DNA of 64,000 nucleotides, taken from contig NC_068341.1 of assembly GCF_014633365.1 (NCBI RefSeq), forward strand, positions 42,798,044 through 42,862,043, given 5' to 3'. The notes beneath the pieces were generated by a model, which saw only the letters and a program-made list of their open reading frames with translations, was not told the origin of the DNA and did no database searches. This document shows positions 1 to 10,923 of this stretch, one piece after another (positions within the stretch are counted from its first letter, which is position 1; each line of letters begins with the position of its first letter). Made by a program: the position numbers and the translations under genes. The stretch comes from Diospyros lotus (Eukaryota; Streptophyta; Magnoliopsida; Ericales; Ebenaceae).

Positions 1-64
1 ACTGACGAGGAAGTTAGCGAGAAAAGAAATCAACAAGCACCCCTAGGGGATGCCAGTGATCATG
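1..64 (-). pseudogene. LINE reverse-transcriptase C-terminal remnant (left piece)
   Basis: Read on the minus strand, this gives residues like WHPLGVLVDFFS, typical of the linker before the zinc-binding domain at the C-terminus of plant L1-type LINE reverse transcriptases. The same text recurs near 20040, 43960 and 61620, always beside the partner-gene remnant, so it belongs to the duplicated unit. It is cut at 64 by a CACTA element and resumes at 1411. It is far too short and broken to be active. The match to the LINE family is from memory of the motif. Confidence 0.6.
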
Positions 65-1407
65 CATTACAAAAAATCTGTAATTTAGCGACGGATTTAG
101 CTGACGGAAAAATTTCATCGCTAAATAGAGACGAAAATTAGGATTTGCGATAGAATATTCCGTCGCCAAATTTTTTATTTTTTTTAAAAATTTAGTGACG
201 GAATATTCCATTGCTAAATAATTAAAATATTTTATTTTATTTTTAATTTTTTAGCGACGAGACCCGTCACTGAATTTTGAATTTTTATTTAATTTATTAT
301 TATTTTTTTTATTTTTTAACAACGGATGTGACCCCGTCGCTAAATTTTATATTTTTTATTTATTTATTTTTATTTTTTAACGACGTCGCTAAATTTTTGC
401 ATTTTTTATTTATTTTATTTTTATTTTTTAGCGATGGGGGTTGCCCCGTCGCAAAATTTTGCATTTTTTATTTTTTATTTTTTAGTGATTGGTGTGACCC
501 GTTGCTAAATAATAAAAAAATTAAATAAATAATACAAAAATTAAAATTAAAATAAATATATAATTAAAAATTAAATTAATAATTAAAAATTAAATTTTAT
601 TGGGAGTACCTCGTTGTTAAATAATTATAAAATTTAAATAAAAATTTAAATTTTTTAATATTAAATGCATATTTTATGTATTTTATTTACAAACCAAAAT
701 ATGTAAATTGATATGATATTGTAAAATTTATAAGAACAAAAATGTATTAAATCGATTTTTAATCAAATAAAATTTAAATATTTAAGAGATTAATTAATTA
801 CAACATTTAAGTGGTACATTAGTTGACTTAAAAATTTATAGTATTTATTTTTTTAAATATTAATTTATGATTTTAAAAGATTTAAAATAAAATTAAAACT
901 GCTGCAGCTAAATTTAGTATATAATTAATATATGCAATTTATACAATGAGATGGCTTGCAGCTCGGATGGTCGCCCGCGCGCACGGCCACGCGAGGGACT
1001 TGGGATTGAAACCAAGGAGGGGAAAATGAGGTTGCGCTGGGGGAGATTAATTTCAGCGTACACGTGTTCGTCGATAAATTAATTATTATTTTTTTAAAAT
1101 AAAGGTCAGCGACAGAACTGTTTCCGTCGCTGATTAGCGACGAAAAATTTTCCATCACTGATTCAAATTTATTTTAATTTTTTTTAATATTCAATTTTTT
1201 TTTAAAATTTTTTAATTTTTTAATCAGCGACAGAAATTTCTGTCTCTAATTTCGTCGCTAATTTGACCCGTCACAAAGTCCGTCGCTAAAATTTAATGAC
1301 GCCACTTTTAGCGACGGGAAGATGCCTGTCGCTAAATTTTTTAGCAACGGAATTTGATGTTTTAATGACGGATTTTTCCATCACTAAATGTCATTTTTCT
1401 TGTAGTG
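65..1407. mobile_element. Non-autonomous CACTA (En/Spm-type) transposon, copy 1
   Basis: The right end reads CTTGTAGTG, the complement of CACTACAAG. The left end is CATTACAAAA, one base off the CACTA terminus. The element is flanked by the 3-bp duplication ATG (62-64 and 1408-1410), the TSD size of CACTA elements. Sister loci at about 43991-44030 and 61650-61670 run straight through with a single ACG or ATG, so they are empty sites. Both subterminal regions are packed with TTTAGCGACGG and its complement. Short hairpin units lie at about 240-520. No transposase reading frame is present. A tRNA-like stretch lies at about 945-1010. Confidence 0.88.
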
Positions 1408-1410
1408 ATG

Positions 1411-1615
1411 CCACAAAAATATCCTATAGCCATCATGTATATACCACCCAAAAGAATCGACGAACCTTACCCCTAAGTTGGGGAAGTTTACGCTAGTTCC
1501 AAAGATAGGAATAAGATGTTAAAAGAAACCAAAAACATGACTCTCTGATGCTATAAGAGTGAATCCAGAGGAATTCAAAAGAAGCCTGCATAAGATGCCA
1601 AATGAGTTAAGCAAC
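1411..1615 (-). pseudogene. LINE remnant, continued right of the CACTA insertion
   Basis: This continues the LINE remnant of 1-64 after the CACTA element. It matches 22184-22387, 44020-44220 and 61660-61851 almost base for base. On the minus strand it corresponds to the segment upstream of the WHPLG motif, with several stops. It ends at GCAAC (1611-1615), the target duplication of the solo LTR that follows. Confidence 0.5.
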
Positions 1616-3363
1616 TGTGTGTTGTGCGCCTTGATGTTAGATTTGGATGACATATAGTGAGGTTGTGATAATGCATTAATTGTATTTTTGTTTAAATATA
1701 TAAAGGGTAAGGTTTTTTTCATTCATATTTCCATCAATCAATTATATAAATAAGTTCCTAGATCTTTAGTGTGAGAATCTTATTTTCAAGGTGTTGAGAT
1801 TGTGTGACAAGATTCTCTAATAACAGTATATCTTAAACTATTCCTAATCCTTAGATTTTTTGGATGGGGACTTCAATTAAACGAGTATGGACTAACACAG
1901 GGGTTACTATCTCATTCGATATGGGATATCAATGAGAGCATTGTGTCACACGCCATATGACATGAGATGTCACTAGTAAACTTGTGGGTGGTCGTTGGGG
2001 AACGATTAACCAAATGTAACGTCGATGACTGACCACATGGTATGGTGTATAATGGTCACGTAATCCGGTTTCGATGGTGTGTTAATCCTTAGACTTGAAT
2101 CAGCATAGTTGTTTTGTGTATTAGTGTGGGAAATTAATTAATAAGCCGAACTATCCAATTGAGATATAAGAATGTTCATCTATGTGGTTTGGTACTACTA
2201 GTATATGGAGACAGGTTGGGAATAGGATCTGTCGCACTCATTGGTATTTGATGGGGGTGAATATTTTATGTGATCTACTATTGATATGACGGGACAGTCC
2301 CTGACCAGGACAAATTGAAAGACATGAAAGGTGTTTCCTAAGGTGTCATCTAGCCATATTAATAAGGTCTGACACATAGTTACTAAATTTGTGAGTTTGT
2401 CACTCTATGACTCTGGCTCAGTTGGGACGTTAAGTGATGAAAATATTATAACACACGACAATCATTAATTGTAATAGGTTCACTTGAAGTGAGACTTCAC
2501 TATACTGTTCTGAACTGTTGCTAGGTGTTATTTAGGAACTGTCGGAACTTCGTCGGGATTTGAAGAAATTCCGGTGATGCGTTAAGGGGTTGACCGATAC
2601 CGAAAAGGGTTTCGGTGTTATCTAATTGCTAGCGGATAGTGAATTTAGAGAGTCACACACCATATAGTGTTGCGTTTGGTATAACATATGCCTTTTTCCA
2701 ATAGTGCATAGTTAAAATACATAGTGTGAAATCAATTATTGATTGTATAGTAAGAAGCGATAGTCGAAATTGCATAGCGCATAGTGCATAGTGAAATCAC
2801 ATAGTAATCTCTTGAATTATTAAAACAATAATTGAGGGGGACTGTGCGAATTTGAAAAGAAATCCAATTGAGGAAGGGGAAGAAGAAAAGGGGTGGGGGA
2901 GGGATTTATTTTATAAATAAAAAGGTAGGGGCCTCTGGCCATCCTTTGGTCTCTCTCTCGTTTCTACTTTCACTTTTTTTTTCTTCTTCCTTTAAAATTT
3001 CAACAAAAATTATACGTATAATTATTACGCATATAATTTTGAGACACAAATACTAATGATACATAAATTCTCTGTGTCTAGCATGAGAAGAAGTGACTAG
3101 AACGATACCTAACTGCATATTAGATATGGACTGACTAGGACCACACCAGATCTTGAGGTGGACTTTGTTTCAATACAAAAATCGATTCTGTATTTCATCC
3201 CTTCATCGAGCAGTAGATATGCATTTATTTATGCATTCAATTATTGTATATACATGTTACTTAAATATCCAAACTATGTATAACGTATGTATTATATTTC
3301 ACTATATATATTTAATACATAATAAAAATTTTATTTTAGTTGTTGTACTAGTGATTCCCTTCG
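1616..3363 (+). mobile_element. Solo LTR, family 1 (junction before P450-A)
   Basis: This ~1.75-kb repeat recurs at 11772, 22388, 36080, 44221 and, truncated, at 53841 and 61852. It begins TGTGTGTTGTG (TGTTAGTGTTGTG in the best-kept copy) and ends TGATTCCCTTCG, close to the TG...CA rule for LTRs. The flanks GCAAC (1611-1615) and TCAAC (3364-3368) are the 5-bp target duplication with one change. A TATA box (TATAAATA, about 2912-2919) and a following CT-rich stretch suggest plus-strand transcription. There is no primer-binding site, polyprotein or second LTR, so it is a solo LTR. The superfamily is not assignable from the sequence alone. Confidence 0.75.
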
Positions 3364-3515
3364 TCAACAAGGGTTAATTTACAAGTCAAATTTTTTTTTT
3401 GAGCAACAAGGGTTAGTTTACAAGTCAAATTTTCACCCTTTTTAAGCCTTAATTGTTAATTTACAAGTCAAATTTCTTTTTGAGGACTGAACTAAGGGTT
3501 AATTTACAAGTCAAA
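3364..3515. repeat. Degenerate ~55-60-bp tandem repeat (about 4 units)
   Basis: The core AGGGTTAATTTACAAGTCAA recurs four times with T-rich spacers. The second unit is preceded by GAGCAACAAGGG, which resembles the LTR-LINE junction seen at 46041-46050. The same array is at 24166-24330. It looks like a local expansion starting at the LTR target site. Confidence 0.6.
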
Positions 3516-3994
3516 TGTCTTACATCTTATTCACAAAAGGACAATTGTACTGTTGTTAAAAAGTTTATTAATTTGTTGATGAAGTTAACTTATAAAATTT
3601 ATATGTAAATATTTTAGAAGTATTAGCAGTGATATTTGGTTGAGTGGTTTGTCTCCCAATTTAAGACACCAACTTCAGTTCTTATTCTCAAGACGCATAG
3701 AGTTTAGAGAAAAATTTATTATTTTAATAAAATTAAATACATACTTAACCTTGATGATAATTAAGTTGATGGAAGTTACCAATTAAATAGAAAATGATTA
3801 TACGATATTTCATTTTCTTTCTCGTGACCTTTCATTTTCATTAATACGCTCTCTGGCTTCTTTTTTTATATATATATCATATATATAGATTGATTTATCA
3901 TTTTAATTTCTTCAAATTTATTATCAAAACTAATTAATAATGAACTACTGAAAGTAAACTAATTATTGCATGGGTGGGTGAGGCTACAGTTATC
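3516..3994. other. 3' flank of P450-A, shared by the three units
   Basis: This A+T-rich stretch is conserved at 24331-24674 plus 31974-32117 and at 48371-48770. About 3630-3720 resembles a worn tRNA-derived SINE: GGTTGAGTGG is A-box-like, and AGTTCTTATTCTC could be a decayed B box. A TA dinucleotide tract lies at about 3867-3890; the Helitron entered the corresponding tract in the P450-B unit. No gene is seen. Confidence 0.45.
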
Positions 3995-5936
3995 TTAATT
4001 ACAAGTACTAACTAGTAACTCGTACATATGATCTGGAAATCGGGGCTCCATCACGACGGCGATCGGAATCTTCCTGTGAGTCGTCAGCCCATACTCTTCC
4101 TCCATGTCCACTTCTTCCGGTTGGACGCCCCCGGGCAATCTACAGTCGAATCCATGCAACAAGTTAGCCAACGTCGACTGGATCATCTTCATTCCCGGCC
4201 TGTACGCCGGACACATCCTCTGGTCTGAACCGAAAGGCAACAGCTCAAAATGATGTCCCTTCACGTCTATCTGATTCTTCTCCCCCAAGAACCTCTCCGG
4301 CCGAAACAGCAGAGGTTCGTCCCAGCATCAGGGATCTCTCCCGATACTCCACACGTTGACGAACAGAGTCGTCCCCTTGGCAATGTCGTACCCGGCGACG
4401 CTGCAATCTTCGATGGACAAATGCGGCGCCAACAGCGTGCCCACCGGATGAAGCCTCATGGTTTCCTTGACGATGGCGTTGAGGTAAGGAAGCTGTGGGA
4501 AGTCTTCCTCTTCCACCCATCTGCCTCTGCCGACAACTCTGTAGAGCTCTTCGACTGCTTTCTCCCGGATGAATGGATGCTTCATGAGTTCAGATATTGC
4601 CCATTCCACGGTCACCGCCGAGGTATCTGTGCCACCGGCGATCGGGTCCTGCCACCCATTGAGACAATAATTAATTAGTTAATTATAAATTTGAACAAAT
4701 TAAATACAAAATAAATAGATATTATAAAAAAATTACAAACCATATAAAAAGCAAAGAAAGTTCACTCTCAAAGTAAATTGATATTAGATACCATTAATAT
4801 GAGTCCGATCAGCAGATAAAATTGGGAACTGTTCTTGGTTTAGGAAAAAAAATGGACCCATTTTTCCCACAAATCGTGATTATACCGGTGAGTTGTTGAG
4901 TTTAGGATTTAGGGTGTGAGTTATGAGGCGACGAAAGGATTTTTTTTTAAGTACTTAAACTCAAAAAAGGTATGTAATAATGTAAAATAAATCCAAAAAC
5001 ATATACCTGTATCAAACCCTTGATGCAATCGGTAGTGAGCTTAATTTCAAGAGCAGGATCATCGGCAAGATGCAGCAGCACATCCACCATGTCCTTGGGC
5101 ATAGAATCCTTGTCGCCCGCGGCGGCTCTCCTCCTCGCCTTCTCCTTGTGATCGTCGATCACATGGTCGTGAAACCTATCCAGCTTCCTGTACAACGCCT
5201 TCATCCGCTTCGCGTAGCCCTGCAAGTCCAGGAAGCTGAGCCAAGGTATCCAGTCGCCGATGTTGAACACGCCGCCGAGCGCAAACCACTCGTCCACCAT
5301 CTCCTGCAGCTCCGCCAGCTTCACCTCGTGGTGACCGCCTTCGTCCATCGATGATTCACTGAAGTACTTGTCGCCCAGCGTCATTCTGGTCGTGCTGGTC
5401 AGCGTGAAACGAGTCAGATGTTCCCTCATTACCACCGTCGTTCCCGACAGCCCGCGAAGCCGGGAAACCAGAGCCCGCTGTTCCTCCACGCGAATGTACT
5501 GGTACGAGTCCAGTCGCTTCGGGCTGAACAGCTCGTTGAGGTAGATCCTACGAGCCTGCCGCCAGTAAGGACCGTACGGTGCCCATGCAAGGTCAGAGAA
5601 GTTGTAGCTGGTGTACTTTCCGGCGGCGGTGGCCGGGCGAGAGGCAAAGGCTTGGCCGTGTGTTTTGAGGAATTCCTTGGCCATTTCGGGGGAGGAGGCC
5701 ACCACGACGGGGCAGGAACCGAACTTGAGCTGCATGATTGGGCCGTACTTTTCCGATAACAAGTGGAAGGATTGGTGCGGGATGGAACCCACTAAGTTTA
5801 GGTTTCCGATGATCGGCCATGGCTTGGGACCTGGTGGCTGCTTCGGCTTGTGGCGGGAGACTGCGATGACTCGCCGGAGAAGGGTGACAGCAACTATGGC
5901 TGCTAGGGCTAAAACTGACCATGATGGAAGCTCCAT
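3995..5936 (-). pseudogene. CYP92-like cytochrome P450, copy A (one premature stop)
   Basis: A-type plant P450 with the same two-exon layout as copies B and C. Exon 1 is 5007-5936 (310 codons). The intron is 4649-5006 with GT-AG ends at phase 0. Exon 2 is 3995-4648. Exon 1 encodes a membrane anchor, the hinge KQPPGPKPWPIIGN, and the C-helix WRQAR. Exon 2 encodes AGGTDTS (oxygen-binding I helix), KETMRLHP (ExxR), FRPERF and the heme loop around the cysteine at MCPA. A TGA at 4328-4330 replaces the arginine codon that reads GRDPRCW in B and C. It truncates the protein before PERF and the heme cysteine. The frame is otherwise open to the normal stop. The heme loop also reads GSDQR rather than GSGQR. 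Substrate unknown. Confidence 0.85.
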
Positions 5937-5991
5937 CTGTACGGTTAGTCACACTGGTGTTTGGTGCTCTACTGCTCCTCAAAGTAGAAGA

Positions 5992-6000
5992 CTATTTATA
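5992..6000 (-). promoter_or_regulatory. TATA box of P450-A
   Basis: Minus-strand TATAAATAG lies about 56 bp upstream of the ATG at 5936. The same motif sits at the same distance in front of copies B and C, which implies a very short 5' leader of a few tens of bases. Homology to the other promoters is strong up to about here and then becomes patchy. Confidence 0.65.
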
Positions 6001-6766
6001 GAATAAATAGATATTTTAAAAACAAAATTGTTAGGTTGCTCGTGCTCAATTTCAGTGACAGAGTGTGGGCCCCACGGGGGGTGGTGGGGCCCACACATCC
6101 CATGACTAACTCGCCATATTTCGTCATTTTCAAAAAATTAAACTCACCAAGCTTAAATATAAATTTTTATAAGATAAAATTAAATTAGTATTCTTAATAA
6201 CTCTTCACTTTTTTTTATTACAATTCAATTACCAACAATTAAAAACTAAATTATCAAAAAATAAAAAGAAAATCATACAAAGAAAATCATATAGCATATG
6301 AGAAAATGTCTCATATCCTAACTTTACAGCATAGGAGAAAATGAAATGGTTATTATACTTTAATTCTATCATCACATTCACTAACCTTTGATTTTTATTA
6401 TAATTCAATTTCTCTCATAATTTTTCGTTAATTTCTCTCATAACCTGATTGTGGGTTTCTTTTTATTAATTTTAACATCAAGTGATTGTGGGTTTTTTTA
6501 TTAATTCAATTTCTTTTATAATTTTTTTTTTATTTATGTCAGTTGTGGATGACAAAATTTATAGTATAATAAATATTTTAAGAAATACAAAGTTGAGGGA
6601 CTAATACCATAAATGGATTGATTTCTTTGATAGTTTGGTAAAATAATTCAATCATAACTATAAAATTATCATTAAACAAAATCACATGCAACGAATGCTA
6701 ATCCAAGGAAGAGTTTGTCTCCATTTGAGCTTTGGTATTTGCTTGCGTCCTCCAAATGCTTTACTT
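6001..6766. other. Upstream region of P450-A; no gene seen
   Basis: A short GC-rich patch (about 6065-6100) with inverted GTGGGCCC/GGGCCCAC words is followed by A+T-rich DNA. Much of it aligns to 50768-51500 and 52058-52140 in the P450-C unit. The P450-B unit has lost most of it. I see no coding potential. Confidence 0.5.
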
Positions 6767-6780
6767 AGAAATATGAAACC

Positions 6781-6962
6781 TGGTTCGAGTCTGGCCAGCC
6801 GCAGTGTGGAATTTCTGCTCCTCAGGGGTGGGGTCCTTGTGGGCAGCCAGCACTGGGCCTCCCATTGACCATGGCCGCCGTGTACCTGATTTAAATCCTC
6901 TCTCGTGGCGTGGGGCAGTCAGGGAGGGGCCCCCGGGTGAGGGATTTCACCTTTTGGATCCA
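6781..6962 (+). mobile_element. SINE-like insertion, probably 5'-truncated
   Basis: A 182-bp GC-rich block is bounded by a perfect 14-bp duplication, AGAAATATGAAACC (6767-6780 and 6963-6976). Units B (about 34288) and C (about 52215) have a single copy of that word, so they are empty sites. The insert opens with TGGTTCGAGTCTGG, which matches a pol III B box. The missing A box suggests 5' truncation. The later GTGTACCTGATTTAAATCC resembles the 3' half of the plant Au SINE family, from memory only. Confidence 0.65.
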
Positions 6963-6976
6963 AGAAATATGAAACC

Positions 6977-7687
6977 TTCAAGACTTTTCAACCTTTGATT
7001 TGTTGCTTTGCTCGTTCATTGTGGATGTCTTTTCAATCACATCTCTAATGGTAAGGATGGCTAGTGATAGTCAAAATTTTGGAAATATTTGGTATTTGTG
7101 GGTATTCTCTCGAATGAAAATAATGTGGTGTTATATATGTACAATATGAAGAATGTATTATATATATATTGAGAGTATATTATATAGAGATTTTTTGTGT
7201 GTATAATATATTTTTCGTCTTATGCATTATATTTTTTGTATTGCATAGGATATCGAGTCTCTATGTAAATTAAATTTTTTGTAAATTTGAGATTAGATTA
7301 TTATTGTTATCACTTGAATACAATAATAAATTTATTTATTAAGAATGTCGTCAAGTTGTTTAGGATCTGTAAAAAAAAAGAACAATTAAAGGGGCATAAG
7401 GCAGTTTTTTGCAAACACTCCATTACTTAAGTCAGATTATTGAGAATACCTGAAAAAGTTGCAGAGTTTGTGAATCAGTATTAGCGGTGTACCTTTTTTA
7501 GAATGAGGGTTCATTTATTTATAGAAAAATGTGAGTATTTGTGAAAAATATCCCTAATATTCCAAGACCAACTAGAATTAGGGCTTTACTAGATCATGTC
7601 GATCCTTTACGAAATCCTTGAAGGGATTTTTCAGATGTTAGAATTATTATATTCACGTTTCGTTTGGGACTTTTCCGTGAGACTAGT
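6977..7687. other. Intergenic DNA shared by the three units; no gene seen
   Basis: A+T-rich sequence that aligns to 34290-35000 and 52220-52920, with TATATA runs at about 7150-7170. No open frame is conserved between copies. Confidence 0.5.
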
Positions 7688-9846
7688 TGTAATACCTAAG
7701 AACTTTTGGGTTATTATTTTAAGGGAAAAATAGAAATTCGGAGAAAAATAGTATCTGAAAAGCCTGAAAAATTTACTGAATCAGTCGAAGGGAAGACCCA
7801 AAAGCTTAAATGTCTAAGGAAAAAGGAACGCCTTTAACGAGCATATCGAGATGGGATTTTTAAGATCAAAAGAAATCAAATCGAGAACGATTTTCGGTAC
7901 AACAAAAATGCAGCTGTCATTTAGGTTGCAAAAACTGAATCTTTAAAGGAGACTTCCGGGAAGTCAACGGAAGCTCGAGGGGGCTTTGGTTTTTCATATA
8001 GAACAACTCTTCAGTGGTTTCAGGAAGAAACAAAAAGGTTTAGGGCCAAAACGAGGATTCAGGCCTAAGCGTAATTCCTAAAAATTGCCAGGTCAAAATA
8101 ATTTTTTTCTAAATCTTCGAGGTCAAACGGATGTTTTAGTACTTGAGGGATGTCTCAAATGCAATATTGAAAAGTTCGGTGGCTAAGTAAAAAGGGCAAA
8201 AAAGATAAAGGCCAAAATGCAAAAAACTCAAAGATGGCAATAATGGGAAATCGACCAGACCACGAGGGGCGCCGAAAGCTTCTGAAGTTGCATGGTCAAG
8301 GAGGGCCAAGGGGTGATGATGAGCTGATAATGGCCACCGAAGTGGCCGAAATTTTGAGAAAATCGGCCAAGAAAGCTGGCCAAAAATGGCGAGACCTGCA
8401 ACTCGCTTTTGCAAGCAAATATTGATGCTTTTAGGTCGATCTAGGGGCGGTGAAGACGCTTAAGGCAATGGGCAAGGAGGTCAAGGCCATTTGGAGTCTC
8501 AACATTGCCTATAAATAGAGCTTTTGATGGCAAAAAATTTCAAAGATGAAAGGCTCAAATCGAGGGTGTTTTTAAATGAATTGAGAGGTAAGGATAGAGG
8601 GCTTTTGTTGCCCATAAGTTGGAGAGCATTTCTGGAGAATTTGGTGAGCAACGGAGCAGAAACGAAGGAGAATCGAAACTTCATCGGAACCCTAAGCGGT
8701 CCGCCTGGTTGAGATTTCGAGCTTCAAGTTGAGGCACTTCCGGACCTCCTTTCAAGCCGATTCAAGTACCCCTAGGATCGATTCAACTTGTAGTCTAACG
8801 AGGTGCAAAAATCTCAATTTTTCGGTGTGCCGTCGCAGGGGAAGATGACCGGCGTGTGAAGCTCACGCGCAAGTCTCACTCGCCCTATCACGCGCTGGAG
8901 CGTGGGACCTTGTTAATTTATGATTTTTTTTTTAATATTCTTGAAAAATTATTTTAGGATTTTATGTGAAAAAAGATTTGAAAAAAAAAAGAGGTAGGTA
9001 TTTATTTTGGAATATTAGCAAGGAAAAATTGAAGAAAAATAAAGAAAAAGACAAGAAAATTGAGGAAAAAATAATGTTTATTGATTATTTAAATAAATAT
9101 CTTGCCTAGGATACTTTTGGACTTAAGCTAAAACATTTAGTGCGAATTTTAAAGTTGGCACGCAAATCGAGATAATTTGCATGCTTTTCGAGGTATCTCA
9201 ATTTTTATGAAAGGTGAGTGGTTTTATCCCCATAATCTATATTCGATATGATTATCTTTCTATATATGCATGATAATTACATGGGGTTGGGATGTCGCCC
9301 TAAGAGTGTAACCGTAATTCCTCTAGTGCAATTGATGGAATAACATTAGAGTTATCCTACAAAGGTTCAGGATTTTTGTCTAGGGTTTCATGCTAGGCTG
9401 GTAGGCCGGGAAGATTACACTAAGGGTATCTGCTTATAAATGTTCATGCATCATTCATTTATTTATACTTGTCTAACCCTCACTTAGAAGATTTCATCTT
9501 TTAATATTGGACTATGTCCTTGGAATCTTCTACATTCCAGACGAGGCAAGCGGCCGGAAGGGCAAAGAGGTGATCGAGGCCTGATTGCGGCATAAATTTT
9601 GTGGGTCCCATGTCGGGCTAGACCATATGTTTCATTTGGCTGTATTATTTAGATTTTAAATAAATGTGTTGGGTAAATGATATCGATGAACCCAGTTATG
9701 TTTTCGAAGTTTCATGCAGGTTCTGATCTTACTTCCGCTTATGTTTAAATTGTATAATTCCTTTACTATGTTTGGGAGTGTTATTAAATAAAAGTTATGT
9801 TGATGATTTATTGTCAGTTTATGTTTAAAAAAGAAAACCCCTAACA
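7688..9846 (+). mobile_element. LTR-like insertion, chromovirus (Tekay/Del-like) character
   Basis: This ~2.16-kb block is present only in unit A; units B and C go directly from the equivalent of 7685 to the minisatellite. It begins TGTAATACCTAAGAAC, the kind of start seen in LTRs of plant Ty3/Gypsy chromoviruses. It has a TATA box (TATAAATAG, about 8510-8518) and a GGTAGGCCGGGAAG stretch near 9400. The right end (CCCCTAACA) is worn and I could not find a matching 5-bp duplication, so the right border is approximate. Family assignment is inference. Confidence 0.5.
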
Positions 9847-9864
9847 TATATTAATGCCCTGGAA

Positions 9865-10165
9865 AGTAGGAGACTAAAGTCTACCCTAGGACCTCTTATG
9901 GTCTCCATGAAATCGCTAAAAATCAATTTTTTTGTAGTGAGTCTTCCTAAGACCTCTTACAGTTTTCGGGAGACTAAAGTCTACCCTAAGACCTCTTATG
10001 GTCTCCATGAGACTAGAGTCTTCCTAGGATCTCTTACGATTTCTGGGAGATTGAGTCTAAGTGGGAATTCTTATCGTCTTTGGGAGACTAGAGTCTACCT
10101 GAAACCTCTTATGATCTCCGAGAGTCTTCCCAAGACCTCTTACAATCTCCAAGAGACTATTATGG
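9865..10165. repeat. ~40-bp minisatellite (GAGACTAGAGTCT / GACCTCTTATGGTCTC)
   Basis: Diverged tandem units contain GACCTCTTATGGTCTC and GAGACTAGAGTCTACC, each partly palindromic. The array is also at about 35010-35215 and 52925-53125, so it predates the unit duplications. Unit length and number vary between copies. Confidence 0.65.
9913..9939. mobile_element. Isolated CACTA terminal fragment inside the minisatellite
   Basis: A 27-bp piece reading TCGCTAAA, then a T-rich spacer, then TTTGTAGTG, equals the right terminus of the CACTA elements elsewhere in the window. No left end lies nearby. It is absent from the corresponding arrays of units B and C. It may be a remnant of a deleted insertion. 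Confidence 0.55.
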
Positions 10166-10192
10166 GTTGTGTTTGAGCTTTTTACCTTTTAA

Positions 10193-10919
10193 GGGATGTT
10201 TGATAGAAGAGAAGTTTTTAAATTTCTGGGAATGTTAGGTTGGAAATCTATATTCTCGTGTTTGGTACAATTTTTTTTAAAAAAGAATTCTGAGAAAATA
10301 ATATTTTTAGGATTTATTTTTAATCAATTTTTTCACAAAAAGATTTTCATGGGGGTTGAGAATCCAAGATTTCCATAGAATTGAGAAAGTTTTTAACAAA
10401 TAAAAATACTAAAACACCCTTTACCCTTTTATTATATCCTTATAGTCTGATTATCTTTGTCATAACTTTCTTTTTACAAACATATATATTATAATATATA
10501 ATATATTATATATAAAATGTGTATCTATATATACATACACATATTCATATAAACATATATATTATGTATATATATATACACACACATATATAATGATATG
10601 TAAAAAAAATGACCTTTTTTTACTTTCTAAAAGATTGTGGGTCTCAATATTTTATATACTATAAGGAATTTATCATTTTTAAATAAAATATCAAATAAGG
10701 GTAATTTTTAAAAAATAACAGGAATTTCTAGGAATGTTTTATTTAAATCAAACATAAAAATGTATGATTTTTTTAAAAAAAAAAACCCAATATTTTGAGA
10801 ATATTTAAAACTAACCAAATATAAAATTATATAAATTTTAAAAATCAAAGATTCTAAGAACATTATCAAGAATCATGAATTCAAATTTTTTTAAAACTTC
10901 TCATGTACCAAACGCTTAG
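10193..10919. mobile_element. MITE-like element, Harbinger-type character
   Basis: A 727-bp A+T-rich insert between two TTAA words (10189-10192 and 10920-10923) is absent from units B and C. Its ends are imperfect inverted repeats: GGGATGTTTGATAGAAGAGA at the left, and CTAAGCGTTTGGTACATGAG when the right end is reversed. A TTA or TTAA duplication with such ends fits Tourist/Harbinger MITEs. It has no transposase frame. Long TATATA and ACACATATA tracts lie in the middle. Confidence 0.6.
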
Positions 10920-10923
10920 TTAA

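Noticed and set aside
4250..4678. 142-codon open frame antisense to P450 exon 2, also present at 32373-32801 and 49026-49454
   Set aside because: It is conserved only because the sense strand is conserved. It crosses the intron border, lacks any motif, and results from the GC-rich codon use of the P450.
5418..5759. Antisense frames over P450 exon 1 (for example 5418-5759, 33530-33871, 50185-50526)
   Set aside because: Shadow frames of the coding strand. Differences between copies follow P450 codon positions rather than the antisense frame.
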